This document shows positions 22,041 through 34,900 of a stretch of 64,000 nucleotides of DNA, piece by piece. Below the pieces are notes generated by a model. The model had not been told where the DNA came from. It saw only the letters and a list, made by a program, of their open reading frames with translations, and searched no databases. The stretch's first letter is position 1. Each line of letters starts with the position of its first letter. The stretch lies in NCBI GenBank assembly GCA_900239685.1, contig OENT01000698.1, positions 1 through 64,000 on the forward strand, given 5' to 3'. The DNA comes from Rotaria macrura. Its lineage: Eukaryota; Rotifera; Eurotatoria; Philodinida; Philodinidae. The position numbers and the translations under genes are program-made.

Positions 22041-24540
22041 TAATAAATAGCATTTCATGAAAATTCCCATGTAATTTCTTTTTCGCGTCGTAACGCGTCT
22101 CTGAGCGTTTGCGAACTATAGCACTTCACGCATCGAGAATGCATCGTTTTCGGGGGTGCAGACGCGTGCACACTCGTTCAGTATCATAACTTGTTTGCAT
22201 TTGAAGACGCGTTATGAACCGTCCAAAATGCAACATTTTCAAGCGTGCGAGAGCATCCAAAAGCAAACGCGTCTTAGCTCGCCTGCATGCAAGATGCATT
22301 TACTCCCCCCCCCCCCAAAAAAAAGAAAATTAAAAATTATCATCACTCTTTGTCGAAATTGGGCTGACGCATCATATTAAGCTATGATATAAAACCCAAA
22401 TACCATGAGCAACAGACTGGTAATTTTTCGAACGATAGCCTGAACCAAGATTTGAACCCATGAATAGTTGATTATAAGCCGAACATAACTTGCATTAAGC
22501 CATACATTGCTGAATATTGTTATTATCTTCATGCACCACATGAATTAATCGTCACACAGTGATGCCTTCGATAAATTTACGAATAGAGCTATCGACTTAT
22601 CTTGCTTTGTAAAATAAATATAGCTAGGATATTTATTTTTATGAAATCAACATAAGTCATTCTTTTTATCAATGAAACAACAGTGGACAAACTTAAAATC
22701 GTGGTTACTGAAAAAATTAAGAAAAACAAGTATATCTGTCTTTGAAGGGTATAAATGTACATATACACAGTATAATAATATTAATCAAGAAATTTTCCAT
22801 CAGTATAAGGGCACTATAACAACTGTTTTTATAGAAAATGAGAACGATGTATCACAAAACATGAAAAAAAGTCTTGTCTGCGTATGTTTTCGTAACCGTC
22901 ATACTGTAATCTTTTAAGTTATCCAACGAAAATAAAGTGAATGATCTTATAGTAAAAATGTTTCAAACTTACTTAATTTTTTTAGAATAAAATATTGATC
23001 GATAGTTGAATTAAAGAATCGAAAAAATTATTTTTTTTCATGTTTTTAAATAGCTATGATGCGGTTTTTTTTCGTTTTTCTTAACATCATAAAATAAGTT
23101 TTACTTCGATGCGTTTTTCATTATAAGGAACAATAAAGATAATTATACTAAACTCTGCATCAAAGAACATTATTGTGCATCTTTTTATTAAAAAAGCGAT
23201 TGAAAGTAAAAGCAGAATATGCATCGTATTTATTTTGCTATGCACAACAGTGATGATGAAAATCCTAACGATAATGTCAAGATAATGATCTATCGTATGC
23301 GCAACAGATAGTACTTCGGAGTTTAAGGAAACAGAAGCATACAGTGGTCTTTATAGTCTAATGTTTTCAATAAAAACTTTCGAATAGAAATGCATTATCA
23401 CAGAAATACTCATTTGATAAAATTAATCTGTCAAATCAAACCTTATTTGATTCAATCGTCAATATATAAACGAAGACCAAATTTTAGAGTTCAAAAGAAA
23501 ACATACCATGGGCATCAAATGTGTATTCAATAACACTTAATAGATTTCTTTCTTACTTGACTGAATTAATAAGGGACTTCTTTACCGCTAATTAACAGTT
23601 TTCCAAAGACGAAATATAACACAAAGACTTTGCTCCTAGTGCAATGTCGCATCGTAACCATGGGCGGCGCACAAGCGAAGCAAATGGTAGCCATTATTCC
23701 CTCTAAAACCAATTTAGAGAAACAATAGAATTTTTTTGATTCCCCGATATTCCCCTATTCCAGTACTTGCTTGAAGAACTAGTAGGTATGGTAGACATGG
23801 GCAGTGCAAACTGGGATATTTTTGCGAAGCAATAAATTTTTTAATTGATAAATATCAATTAAAAAATTTAATGCTTCCCCTGAAAGCTTCAGTTTGCTCC
23901 GCTGATGATTCTAACCAGAGCAAAATCCGTTGTACTCAAGCCTATTTTGTATAAATGCAGATTTCGATGTCTATCATTCTTAGTCATGCACCTAAATTAA
24001 AACTGGTGTTGAAGTTTTGGTTTTAGTTCGGAAATATAATCTTTTCGACGGATTTCAAAACGAAAACTTCTGAACCAAAAGTATTAGATTTAGTGCATGT
24101 CTCTGACTACTCGTCATTGACAGTATCCACTATTTAACTATGAATTCAGTTGTGGGCCGGAAATCGGTGTAATAAAGCGTGTTGTCGGTATTTCATAAAC
24201 TCACTCATACCTCCATGAAACGCGTTTTATCCATTTCGTCGATTCTACGGCGTTTATTGGATAGCAAATAAATTGCGCTTCAATTGTGATACACGATCTA
24301 ACGCAAGAAAAGACACAGATTGCGTTCACGTGCGTTTTAAAATAAGGGTTGAAATGCGTTTGCTCTTATAAGTGCTAAAATACTCCTGTAAGTTCTTAAA
24401 CGCGTTTAAAAAGTAATTACAAACGCCTTTATCTGTGTTTTTATCATCACTCGATACCGAAACGCATCAGGGCGTCAAAATTTGCAACACAAATGCATCG
24501 AACTGCGTCTAAAATACGTTTCGAGATTACATGGGTTACT
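22041..24540. other. gene-free tract with ACGCGT-rich blocks at both ends
   Basis: The blocks at about 22080-22300 and 24170-24530 are dense in ACGCGT and GCGTTT motifs, like the neighbouring MITE. The sequence CCCATGTAAT at 22066-22075 recurs inverted as ATTACATGGG at 24526-24535, which could be the ends of a 2.5-kb non-autonomous element. A 12-C plus 8-A run lies at 22305-22324. No transposase frame is visible between them. The boundary proposal is weak. Confidence 0.35.
23826..23877. repeat. near-perfect 25-bp palindrome with 2-nt loop
   Basis: The arms 23826-23850 and 23853-23877 match at 24 of 25 positions, separated by AA. A weaker inverted similarity (GCAAACTG/CAGTTTGC) extends the symmetry to about 23797-23911. 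It would form a very stable hairpin and is probably the centre of a small fold-back element. Confidence 0.8.
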
Positions 24541-26230
24541 CTTTAAAGACGCAATATTATGCCAAGACTGGTACAGGTGTGTTGCTAAGGTTCATGTGGA
24601 ATCTCAATTTAGATCGAGAATACATCTACCGTAAAATGTTGAAGATACTTTGAGATATTTTGACTCAATATTCTGGTAGTATGGAACTGCTATTAAAAAC
24701 CGCAATGATTTTTCTTATTAGACGTTTTTTATTACCAGTTGCAACAAAATTCTGAATAAATACTATCTTTCCCGTTCTTTTTACTACAGTTGATTGCTTC
24801 GGATATCTTGGAAAACTTACGTATATGCATCAGAAGAAGGAAAAAATAACTTCTCGTATAAATACTAACCTGCACAAGCAACAATTCAGATTGTAAGTCA
24901 AGATTGCTTGATCTGTTTTGTTTGTGTTCTTCTGTCGTTTTCTGTTTTCGCAACGAACTACACGTTTGCCTCAGATAAAAAGAAGTCAAGATTAGAGAAT
25001 CAAACATGGGGGTGCCTCGTAAAAAACTAAGATTGCTTTGACTAACAACATACTTATTGTCACCTATCTCCGTTCTTTTTTATCACTTTCCATCTTTCCA
25101 ACTAGTAGGACGTATGATGTCGGTTTAATTACGCTATGAATCAAGCCAAATGATTTGAAGAAAACCATCACGAATAAGGGAGTATCATTTCGCTTTAACA
25201 GATACTTATCTCAAGTCAAAAGTTACGATATTGAAATAGAAAGTCCATTTGACTAGTTGTACATTCTTTGTATTGGGTTCGTGTATTTTTTCACTTAATT
25301 AATCGAAAGTTCGTCTTTCATGAAAATAAAACATACTATTTACAACCTGCTCCGTGCACCGAAAACTATCGGCATACCAAGTGACTACCATGAGTCATAT
25401 TAAAGAATACAAAGAGACCACGTGATCTGCTCCTAGTTTTCCGTTCTTATGAGATTTTTTTATCTCATAAGTTAAATTTATATCCAGAAAATGGATTTCA
25501 TTGAGTTAATGATCAATTATTGCAGCCTAATAGGACGAATTCGATTAAAACTAGAAAGAAAAAAGTTGAAAATTGATATAAATTATTAGATATACAGTAA
25601 AATTATAAAAACATCAGCAATGAGACGATGAATAGATAGAGGATGTGATTGATCCCTTCTTTCGAAGTTACAGAATTTCACCAATAGGATATTTTTCAAT
25701 AATGGAAGTCTGGCATTATATTTCAAGAATTCTACGATTCATCTTGGTGAAAGTACACTGAACTTACACCAGCCATTACTAAAGAGAATCAATAGATAAT
25801 TTAATAATATATGTAATGGTGAGATAATCGTTTAGAAAATACTTAAATCATATCTTACAATCAGAATGCAGGCGACAAAGCTATGCATTCACGTTTAACT
25901 TAACTTGACGTTCATACAACTCTATTGAAGATGTAAATGAACGCTAAGTGGACTCTTACCACTTAGCGAATCTGTAGCAGGTATGTTGATGAATCATCAT
26001 CTTCATGATAGCCAAATCGATAAAATTACCGCTACCCACTATGTCGATTTTGTGACGTCAGATCTTTATTTCACAAATTCCTATCGGTCTATATTTAATA
26101 AGGAATAAGAGAGAAAAAGCTTAAAAATTATTAGCTTGAGATCGATATGAATACACAGACCATATATTATTCCCACACTAGATTTTTACTTCCTGTGACT
26201 TTCAAAAAACAAACAGAAAATAAAAGATAT
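24541..26230. other. intergenic, nothing recognised
   Basis: AT-rich DNA with short frames only. No repeat, RNA or domain was recognised. Confidence 0.5.
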
Positions 26231-26312
26231 GCTTCAGTCGGGAAATAAACCCGATGAATAGTAACTGGTTATCCGGACAAGTGCTCTTACTGCTGGTCTA
26301 TCAGCAAATGAC
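26231..26312 (-). repeat. tRNA-like sequence, degenerate copy (minus)
   Basis: Read on the minus strand it has a box-A-like segment (TAGACCAGCAGTAAGAGC) and a degenerate box B (GGGTTTATTTCCCG). It is the inverted, diverged partner of the sequence at 26575-26656. No complete cloverleaf can be folded by eye, so it is a tRNA-derived repeat or pseudogene rather than a functional tRNA. Confidence 0.4.
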
Positions 26313-26574
26313 AGACATACCAATTATTTCTGAATTAAATGTTAAATATAGAAAGTTTCTATTGCCGACACGTAATAGAAGGTACAACTGGATGTGATGC
26401 GCCTATTTCTAGTCAAATTGAGATGATCGTTAATTTTTCTTCTCTTTCTAAAGTCAATAAATATGTCAATGATAGAAAAGGAGTATATGCAACGTGTTTT
26501 TACAATAGTAGAATTTTACTTACCTTAACTTTCGGCATTTAAAATTTTATTCGAAAATGCGTAGTATTTTCATC

Positions 26575-26656
26575 GTTTGTTGATAGGTCAGCAGTAAAAG
26601 TACTACTCTGAATAACCAGTTATCTATCATTGGGTTCGATTCCTCTATTGAACCAT
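26575..26656 (+). repeat. tRNA-like sequence with intact box B (plus)
   Basis: It contains TAGGTCAGCAGT (box-A-like) and a perfect box B GGTTCGATTCC at the expected spacing, then CTATTGAACCA with a CCA-like end. The acceptor stem does not pair properly, so this is probably a tRNA-derived SINE head or a decayed tRNA. Together with 26231-26312 it makes a large inverted pair about 260 bp apart. Confidence 0.45.
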
Positions 26657-28554
26657 ATCTTTTATTGTCTGCTTGTTTATCGAAAGTCAAAAGAAGACAG
26701 CACTTAGTATTGTAAAATTATATGACAGATACTGTTTTTCTGTCCTTTACATACACACACCATGTAATACTTTTTATACTGGACTAGAAAAAATTTCATA
26801 ATCAAATGAGTCATACAGTATGAATCTGACGCAGAACAATCAGGTAAAAAGGTCAAAATTACTGTTGACAGTAAGGCATGTAGTTCACTAAAAACTTTTA
26901 TGCTGCGGTTTCCATATACTGTGCATAACTGATTANATCAACGTCATATGAGTCAATTGCAAGAGTGTACGATTTTATAAACCGTAAATAAATCTTGCTA
27001 AATTTGGTTTCATCGTATGCGATTAGTGCTGCCAGCATTAGTCATATCGAAAACCATGAAAGTTAAATTGAAAAGTGAAGTATTTACAAGTCAAGTTTCT
27101 TTGGAGCATTGCTTTTCGTAAATGAATGACTGTTTTCCAAAAATCAAGATTTTGGCTATTATTTTATTGAAGCAGCCTTTCTCTGACAAGGATTTTGGGG
27201 ATGTAGAGAACAAAATCGAAGCTTTGACCACAAGGTCCTAGTTGATATCGACAAAGATTTCTAGAACAGTTTTAGTTTATACTGTGAGATTGCTAAGAAA
27301 TTCGAGATAGCCCCAATAATTTCAACTTGAAAAAGATCCATATAAAAAGCATATGGTTTCGAATTGATGACTTTGAATATTTCGCTTTGCTCGTACTTCC
27401 TTTTTCATAGGCTTTGATTAAGAGAACCTTCGGCACATGCTCAGAAAGCTACAATCTAATTTCTAAGAATATCGAATTTTCATGAGTTAACAAATTTGAA
27501 ATCGTAAGCATTGCAGCTATTTCATAATCGATTCAAATTAATAGAATAATTACAATTAAGAAAATTAGACGTGTTATTAGATTGTGTTATGCGATAAACC
27601 TTCCATGCATCATATCCACATATTTGTCGTAAGTGTATAGATTCGATTTTGTAGAGGAACATTTTCTTAATGTTTTCACTCAAAGATGTCGTTCCATCTG
27701 ATGATTTCGCAAATGTTGCAGCAGTAATTCGAACTCAATCATTTTTCGTTACATATGAAATTTGACAGTCATCTAAAATTATAACCCTAAGAATATTTGA
27801 AAAATAAACTGTTTCTCTATTAAACACGATCGATTACCGTGGGAATCAGCGATTCTTCAAAAAGAAGCCGGATGAATTCTTCGGCATATGTCACTTTTAG
27901 AATTTTACTGAATAATATTTTTTTTCTCATACAAGCGATTATAAACATGAATATAACTGATCAAGTTAAGCAAAGACGAATACAATAAAGCTTTCATGTA
28001 TGGTCTTAATATATACTCGATACATTCATTGCTTGAGGTTGAGGTTCAATCATTAAATTCAAGGAGTTTTAAATTCTATTAATACGTCAATGAGTGGAGT
28101 CTGAGAGAGAGAGAGAGAGAGAGTACTGGATGTTGTTAGTTTTTTATTGTATCCACGTAATAAGCAACAAATTTCTCACTAACAATCGATTATTACTCGT
28201 TATAGAGAAAAAAAAGAAAACATATACCAAATACAAGAAATAGCGTATAATTTGTACAAAACGGTAAAGTAACCAATGATCATAGCGATATATATATATA
28301 TGTGTGTATTTAGAAGGAGGCAGACAAATTTCAGAAAAAATAAATAAAAATAAGAACATGAATGACTATTGACAAATAGATATGTAATTATCTTTATGTG
28401 CGGTATATTGAATTGATATGCGTATGTCACTAATGCAAAGCTGTATGAATAAATTTAACAAGAGTTAGATACAATCATTTGATGTGCTTTCCGTATGTGA
28501 TAAATAAAAACGAATAAACAAAACAAAAAAGAACAGAGATATGGAAAGAATGAT
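26657..28554. other. intergenic; one ambiguous base and microsatellites
   Basis: Spacer downstream of the phosphatase gene. It contains a single N at 26936 (not in the spacer's repeats), a GA run at 28103-28123 and a TA run near 28288-28302. No gene was recognised. Confidence 0.6.
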
Positions 28555-31500
28555 TTAATGATATCGATCATTACTAGAAGCATATTTATATAATATTAGT
28601 GAACCAGCAAATAAGGTCAATATACCGATAAGCAAAGGACGACGATATTCTACTGTCAAGAGTTTAAAACATGATGTTTTACTAGAAGTTGCTAATGTAG
28701 AAGAAGACTGTCGATGTAATTTTGTTTTCATTTCATTAACTTTTTTCTCAATTACTTCATTACGTATTGCACGTTCTTGACGTAGACGAAGAGATGTTTC
28801 TACATCACGCCTGTGAAGAAAAGAGAAAAAGAAACAACAATTCTTTTTGATAGATTTTGAACAGAAATTCATACGGTGTTATAGTCGGAGATGGCGAAAA
28901 ATATGGCTTAAAATCTTCCGATGATAATTGTGATCCTGATAATGATTGCAAACGACGTGTTGTTTTCGGTGAAGGTTGATAACTGCTTGCAGTTGAATCG
29001 ATTCTTTTCATTAGTTCACAATTAATATCTTCAAGTGTATCACTTAAACGACCACTTGACATGACATTATCTTGTCTTCGACATAGTTTTGGATATTTTG
29101 CTGAATTGAAATTCTTTCCATCATCATTATCACTATCACTTTCACTGGATAGATCAAAAATACATTCATGAAATGACCGTTCGTTGTTTTCGATTGCATC
29201 GAGAATTTTCAAGCCAGCAATAATGGCAAGATAGGAAAACCTTTCAGGAATTCGTTTAAAATAAATTCATTTATTTATTTTGCTAAGAAATTTGCTTACC
29301 TCAACTGTTCCGCTGTTTGAATGAGTCCATGACGCTGTGTTCGAATATGTGCAAGAACATCGATTAATGATACATTATCAGATTTTTCTTTGTTAGCAAG
29401 CTAAAATTAGACACTTCGTAAACATCATCTTTACTGGTTTTTTTCGTTATTATTACCATTTTTAAAATTGAATCGACAAGTACGAATGTGCCTGATCGGC
29501 CGATACCTGAAAAATGTTCAGAGAAAGCGTTACGTTCGATGTAATAATACAATGACAACGGTTGTTTTTTACCAGCACTACAATGAAGAATAGGTGGACC
29601 ATAACGAGAATCAAATGCACCACAATGACGAACATCACTAAGTAATTGCAAGAATGGTTCTGGATTTTTTGGAGCACCATGATCTGGCCAATCAAAATCT
29701 GACCAATGAATAACTGGACGTGATTCACCTGTCTTACATAGAATTCTTATTTAAAGACGGAAGCAAAACTTCCCTGTTTACTTACTGAAGTACTTATTAA
29801 TTCAAATTTCCTTTGATTATAGTATCGATATTGTCGTTCAGATTCAAATATTACTCTTAAATCCACTTCATCAAATGTGATTTCATTTCTATTTTGATTA
29901 TCTGGATAATATAAACAACATTTATTCTAAAAGGAAGCATGAAATGAAATGAAATACTTCCAAGATCTAGAGTTCAAAAATGAAAAATTTCAACACCGCT
30001 TATCTTCGAGACTTTAAATACGATTAAAACAAAGACTGAAGTTTGCCTGGCTTCAACATCTACAGAAATAATCGACTTCTAAGTCAAACTCATTGACAGA
30101 TATCACTAGCAAAATATATTTTATGACTCAAACTAGTACAGAATATTTTATTCTAAGCTTAAATATAAACTGAATTTCTTTTTCATTGCCTCCTTCTCTA
30201 GAGCTAGATCTGCTCTTAGTCTACACATAAAAAGCAGATTGTTCAATGTTATATGTATTGAAAATGAAAATCATATAAGATTCGAAATCGTGTTTCACGT
30301 GCATCAGTAAAAGAATAATTATTTCGTCTTGCATCAATTTGATCTATGAGAGAAATGAACTTTTCCCCCTGAAATATGTAATTTTCTTCGTAAGAGCTTA
30401 GGTTCGAAAGGTTCATTACTGTAAAACATATTATAGATACTAAAGTCTGACAGGATTCCTGCAAGTAAGCTTTCTTTCTGTTGAAGTTAGGACCATTTAC
30501 TTGTATACTAAGTTTATTCGAAGACATTGTAGAAACATCAAATTGAAGACGATTAACATGAAAATTTACTCAAAATCAGATATCATGATCTCTACAATAT
30601 CCTGTACGTTTCAGTGAAGAAATACTCCGTTAATATTGATATAGCCGATTGTCAAATAAATGTTTTACTTAGAAATCATGACAGTAAAAACAGAGTTTTT
30701 AAAAACATTTTCACGTTCTGAAAACGAAGTCATCCATTTTCAATTTTCTTTGAGGACAATGAACGAATTATGTATTGAATTTCGAGAAGAAATTGCATAT
30801 TCCAAAACAAATTCATTCTTTCTTCTCCTGTCATAATCTACAACAGACTCGAGACTAACTAAAACGCGCACAACTTCAGAAGAAAGTTATCAACAAGAAA
30901 AGCATCATTATAGAATTGCTATTTAGTTTTTTGCGAATATTCGGCAGCAAACTAGGACGGCTTACATAATACATAAGTTAGCTGGCTTCCTTCTAAGTTT
31001 CCTTGAGATGGACTTTCGTCTATTATGTCTATTGTCTTTTTTTTTATGACAATCAATGAATAGTATACCATACTTTATACCATTTTACACGTATCTCTCT
31101 ATCTGTAGAAAAAAATAATAAACAATGAAAGCATTTTAATGCTACCTTATGAATTTATGGTTCCATTCATTTCCGAAATCGTATATATTCAGCGGAAGAA
31201 GAATTCAAATATTAATTGAACTATTCCATAGGTGGTATGTATTTAATTTAAAGTACAGCTCATGTTCATAATATCACAGTTACGATAATACTTACACTTC
31301 CTTTCTCTGTTAAATGAGTTAGCATAACAATAACACGACTATTTTGCTCCCAAACCATTTGCCAGAAATGGCTTGATGTTGTTTCAAGTGGTCCCTAGAT
31401 TGCCAAGAAAAGGCAAACTTCTATCTAGTCGAATCTCTGGAACAAATCTGTTTAGATACATACCTGTGTTAGAATGTACGATCGATTAGCATCCGACACA

Positions 31501-31837
31501 TGAACATAATTTGCATTAATGTAATCATTTGAACCTCGTATTAATCGAACACGTGTATCATCATCTAGTGAGAAACAATCAGAAACAGTTTTATTTTTCG
31601 AAAAGAAAAGTTTTTACAAGGTAAAACGTCGCGAAATCGATTTAATCCAATATTCATATTTAGTAGTGCAATGTCGTTTTTCTTGTCTGATGTTCGAGCA
31701 TAGTGATCATTAGCAAGTTTCTACAAAACGAAAATATGATTTACGAAATCAAATGTTAAAATGAAACTTACATGAAATGTAGCGTTCCAAGCACGTTGAT
31801 TTTCAATCTTGAGAAATTCTTCTTCTATATGTGACAT
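28555..31837 (-). CDS. PTPN1/PTPN2-like: tail-anchored protein tyrosine phosphatase, PTP1B/TC-PTP type
   Basis: Ten exons, all GT-AG and phase-consistent: 31837-31772, 31720-31618, 31564-31464, 31394-31296, 29926-29786, 29732-29573, 29506-29457, 29400-29300, 29240-28875 and 28810-28555, giving 480 residues. The classical phosphatase motifs appear in order: [14 protein letters not shown] (substrate loop), [23 protein letters not shown], the WPDHG acid loop, [12 protein letters not shown] (catalytic Cys) and [14 protein letters not shown]. The spacer to the C-terminus is Ser/Asp-rich. The last 25 residues form a single hydrophobic helix ([19 protein letters not shown]) with a short basic-polar end, as in PTP1B anchored in the endoplasmic reticulum. 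The expected role is dephosphorylation of receptor and JAK-type kinases from the ER surface. The Tyr of the usual KNRY motif is Phe here. Intron 4 is 1.37 kb, against about 50-90 nt for most others. The gene starts 138 bp downstream of the TTC5 stop. Confidence 0.93.
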
Positions 31838-31975
31838 GTTATTATCTAGAATTTAAAATTCTCTGAGTTTTTATTTTGTGGAATTCAGTAAAAGAATGGA
31901 CGGATTCCAAGAGAACACTACCACACACTCGCACGCATAAAAACAAAATGTGAACAAGAAAAAGTGAGATTCTAT

Positions 31976-34900
31976 TTAAAATTTAACTTTAAGTGAAATA
32001 GCTGGTGGTGCATAAGTATTCATTGGCCAATCTTTCCCGTTGATTTTTAAATTCTTCGGCGAATCAACACGTAACGAAGGAATAGAAAATTTCTAAAAGT
32101 AAATCAATCAATTTGCTTTCGTCTCTTAAGTAACTAATTTATTTTCTCCTTTCGCTCGAACCTCTTTACGCCATTCAATATCCATTAAACGATAGACTGG
32201 CTTTGGAATTTCGATAATATCACCAAGTGAAACTGATGTTGATACATCAATGTAATAAACAGTAACGAGAACACAATGTTCTTCTGTATCAGCTAATATA
32301 AACATTCTGTAATTGAAATAAAAGCAAGTCATATGTTTCTATTAGACTAAGCAAAAACAATCATATCTCATACAATTTAACATCCTGTACACCAAGACTA
32401 GCGACAACTGTGCCACGATACGTTACATTATCATTTTCTCCAGGACGAAGAAATTCAAGTGGAACAATATTATTATTCAACGGTCGAGTTTCGTTTAATA
32501 CAGAAACTAATGTTTTAAATTTTTTGGGTTTTATTCGACCCTTTAATAAATAGAGAAAACATTTTGCAATGTTTATTAAACGAAAGTCAAATAGATTCAA
32601 CAAACCTTGCATGCTATAAGATCGGTTATCGTACGTAAATAACTAAGTAATTGATCTTGGTTGTTGCGTGCATCTTCATTTTCAGAGTCAAGTTCAAGTG
32701 AACGTTCATAAGAAGTTAAAGCTTCGGCGTAATCTTCATGATATTGTAGTGCCTTGTTGAACAAAGATTTGAAAAAAAATATTTAGAATCATCACAAAAC
32801 ATGCAAAACTATATCACAGAGAATCTCGCTTTAAACAATATGATCGAAGAAAAAGCTACACGAATCTCAATCTAGTGGTCAAGTTTTAAAGACTTTATCA
32901 CTGATGATATTAACAAGTATATCTTGATTGAATACGCAATTTAAGTCATTCAAAATTTTCGACTTTCATCAGCAGAAAATTACGAATTTTCATTTGAGAT
33001 GTTTGTTTTTTGAAGTTAACAAGTTGCAAAGATTAATTCGTATAGAAAAAATTCAGAATACATTAAAGTAATGTGGCTTCTTCGATTTAAGTGAGAATAA
33101 GTAAGTAGTCCTTTGTCGAGATCTCTTCACCAAACATTTATGTTTTGACGAAATCGTTACATAAGTTTATAGGATATGAACCGTAGTAAGTCTTGATCTT
33201 ATTCCGATTGAAGAATGTTTCATCGATGCGAGTAGAAATAAATGCAAAAACCAACAAAAAAACTTAATAGAACATATAATCTTATAGATTTTTGCATAAT
33301 TTACTCTCGTTTTCTTAGACTTGTCAATCGCTGGACCAATTCGTAAAACTAGACTTCTTAGAATTGAAATCAATCTTTAATTTTCTTCTAGAAGGATACG
33401 ACGTAAATCTAAGATTCGGTTTGAATAAAATGAACGTCTCTTGTTAAGTGCTAGCAAGGAAATCATTTCTCACATTTGAAATTAGTGAGAACGGTTCGAA
33501 AATTTTTTCATGAGTAACATGGGTGATAGTTTTTTCCATGATACAAAACTAAAACTATAGTTAATTTTTCTCAACTACTAAACGATTTACATTGAAAAAG
33601 TCGAAAGAAAAGACGTCGAACGAAAAAAATTCGAGAAGAAAAAAGATCGAATAACGAAAAATATCGAATCAATGAAAAATGTTGTTAGATAAAATATAAA
33701 AATTTTATTTCATTGAAAACACAGGAAAAAGCGTTCATATAATAAGGAGAAATATCCATAAAAAATGAATCCTTCGATGCGTCGATGTGCACCCTATTAA
33801 TATAAAGTTTATGTTGTTTTCGCGCTGAGCAATGATAAGGTATTCGACAATGGCTCGATGTGACATCGTTGTTGTTGTTGCAATGTGCCATCAGAGTATC
33901 GATAGGTTTTTCTAAAATACCATTAGTGAAACTTGAACTAGGCAGACGTTTAGCAACTGTACTGATTTGTACATATAAGTGTTGAAATCGGCTTTCTTCA
34001 CTAACAACGCATCTGATGAATGGGCTAAGTACAGGTACTAAACGTTGACCAAGTTCAAGTTTTACTGATGGTATCCTAAGAAGTCGTATTGATACTCTTA
34101 CGGCACGTTACAAGAATAACGCCGTCGGCATTGAACAGTTGTTGAATAACTTATCATCGCTCAGTGTGAAAACAATATAAACTTTATATTAATCACGTAC
34201 ATCTGGACCTAGGGATGTGCAGTTTCATTTTACTGATTGCTGAGATCACTGGAGATACTGAGCACTGAGTACTGACTACACTGCGCCGACACCACTGTCA
34301 CTGGGACTCAACTGATACCGAACATCACTGACGTACCTATTCATCAAGAATATGTTAATGCGCAACTGCAACACATCAGTGATGGTCGATGTCAGTTGAG
34401 TTACAGTAACAGTGTTGTCTGTGCAATGTAGCAGTACTCAGTGCTCAGTATCTCGGTAATCTCAATTGTCAGTAAACTGAAACTGCACATGCCTATCTAG
34501 ACCTATCGAAGGATTCATTTTTTATGGATATTTCTCCTTATTATATGAACGTTTTTTTCCTGTGTTTTCAATGAAATAAAATTTTTATATTTTATCTAAC
34601 AACATTTTTCATTGATTCGATATTTTTCGTTATTCGATCTTTTTTCTTCTCGAATTTTTTTCGTTCGACGTCTTTTCTTTCGACGTTATCAATACATACC
34701 TATGAAACTAGTCAATCATGTAGAAACCGTTCTCTTCATTGTAGGATATCATATTTCAGTAACGTATTGTTGTTATAGTCGATGCAATCATGACTATAAT
34801 TGATATTCAATAAATGATTATTTCTTTAAATTGTGCCTTTCTATTAGATCGATGATATCCGTCATCGAACATGATGAGAAACGAGTCAAATTATGTTGGA

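Larger units (their letters stand above)
33600..34684. repeat. large inverted repeat, 180-bp arms, in TTC5 intron 8
   Basis: The left arm 33600-33778 and right arm 34505-34684 are reverse complements with about one small difference. Between them lies a second, older inverted pair (33793-33845 against 34143-34197, roughly 85% alike) and then a hAT-type MITE that abuts the right outer arm. No target duplication was found at the outer ends. The structure may be a composite fold-back transposon or an inverted duplication of local sequence. Confidence 0.85.

Noticed and set aside
30249-30527. 92-codon minus-strand frame with protein-like composition
   Set aside because: It falls in intron 4 of the phosphatase gene. 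The exons on either side join perfectly in phase without it and match the family, so it is not an exon of that gene, and no domain was recognised.
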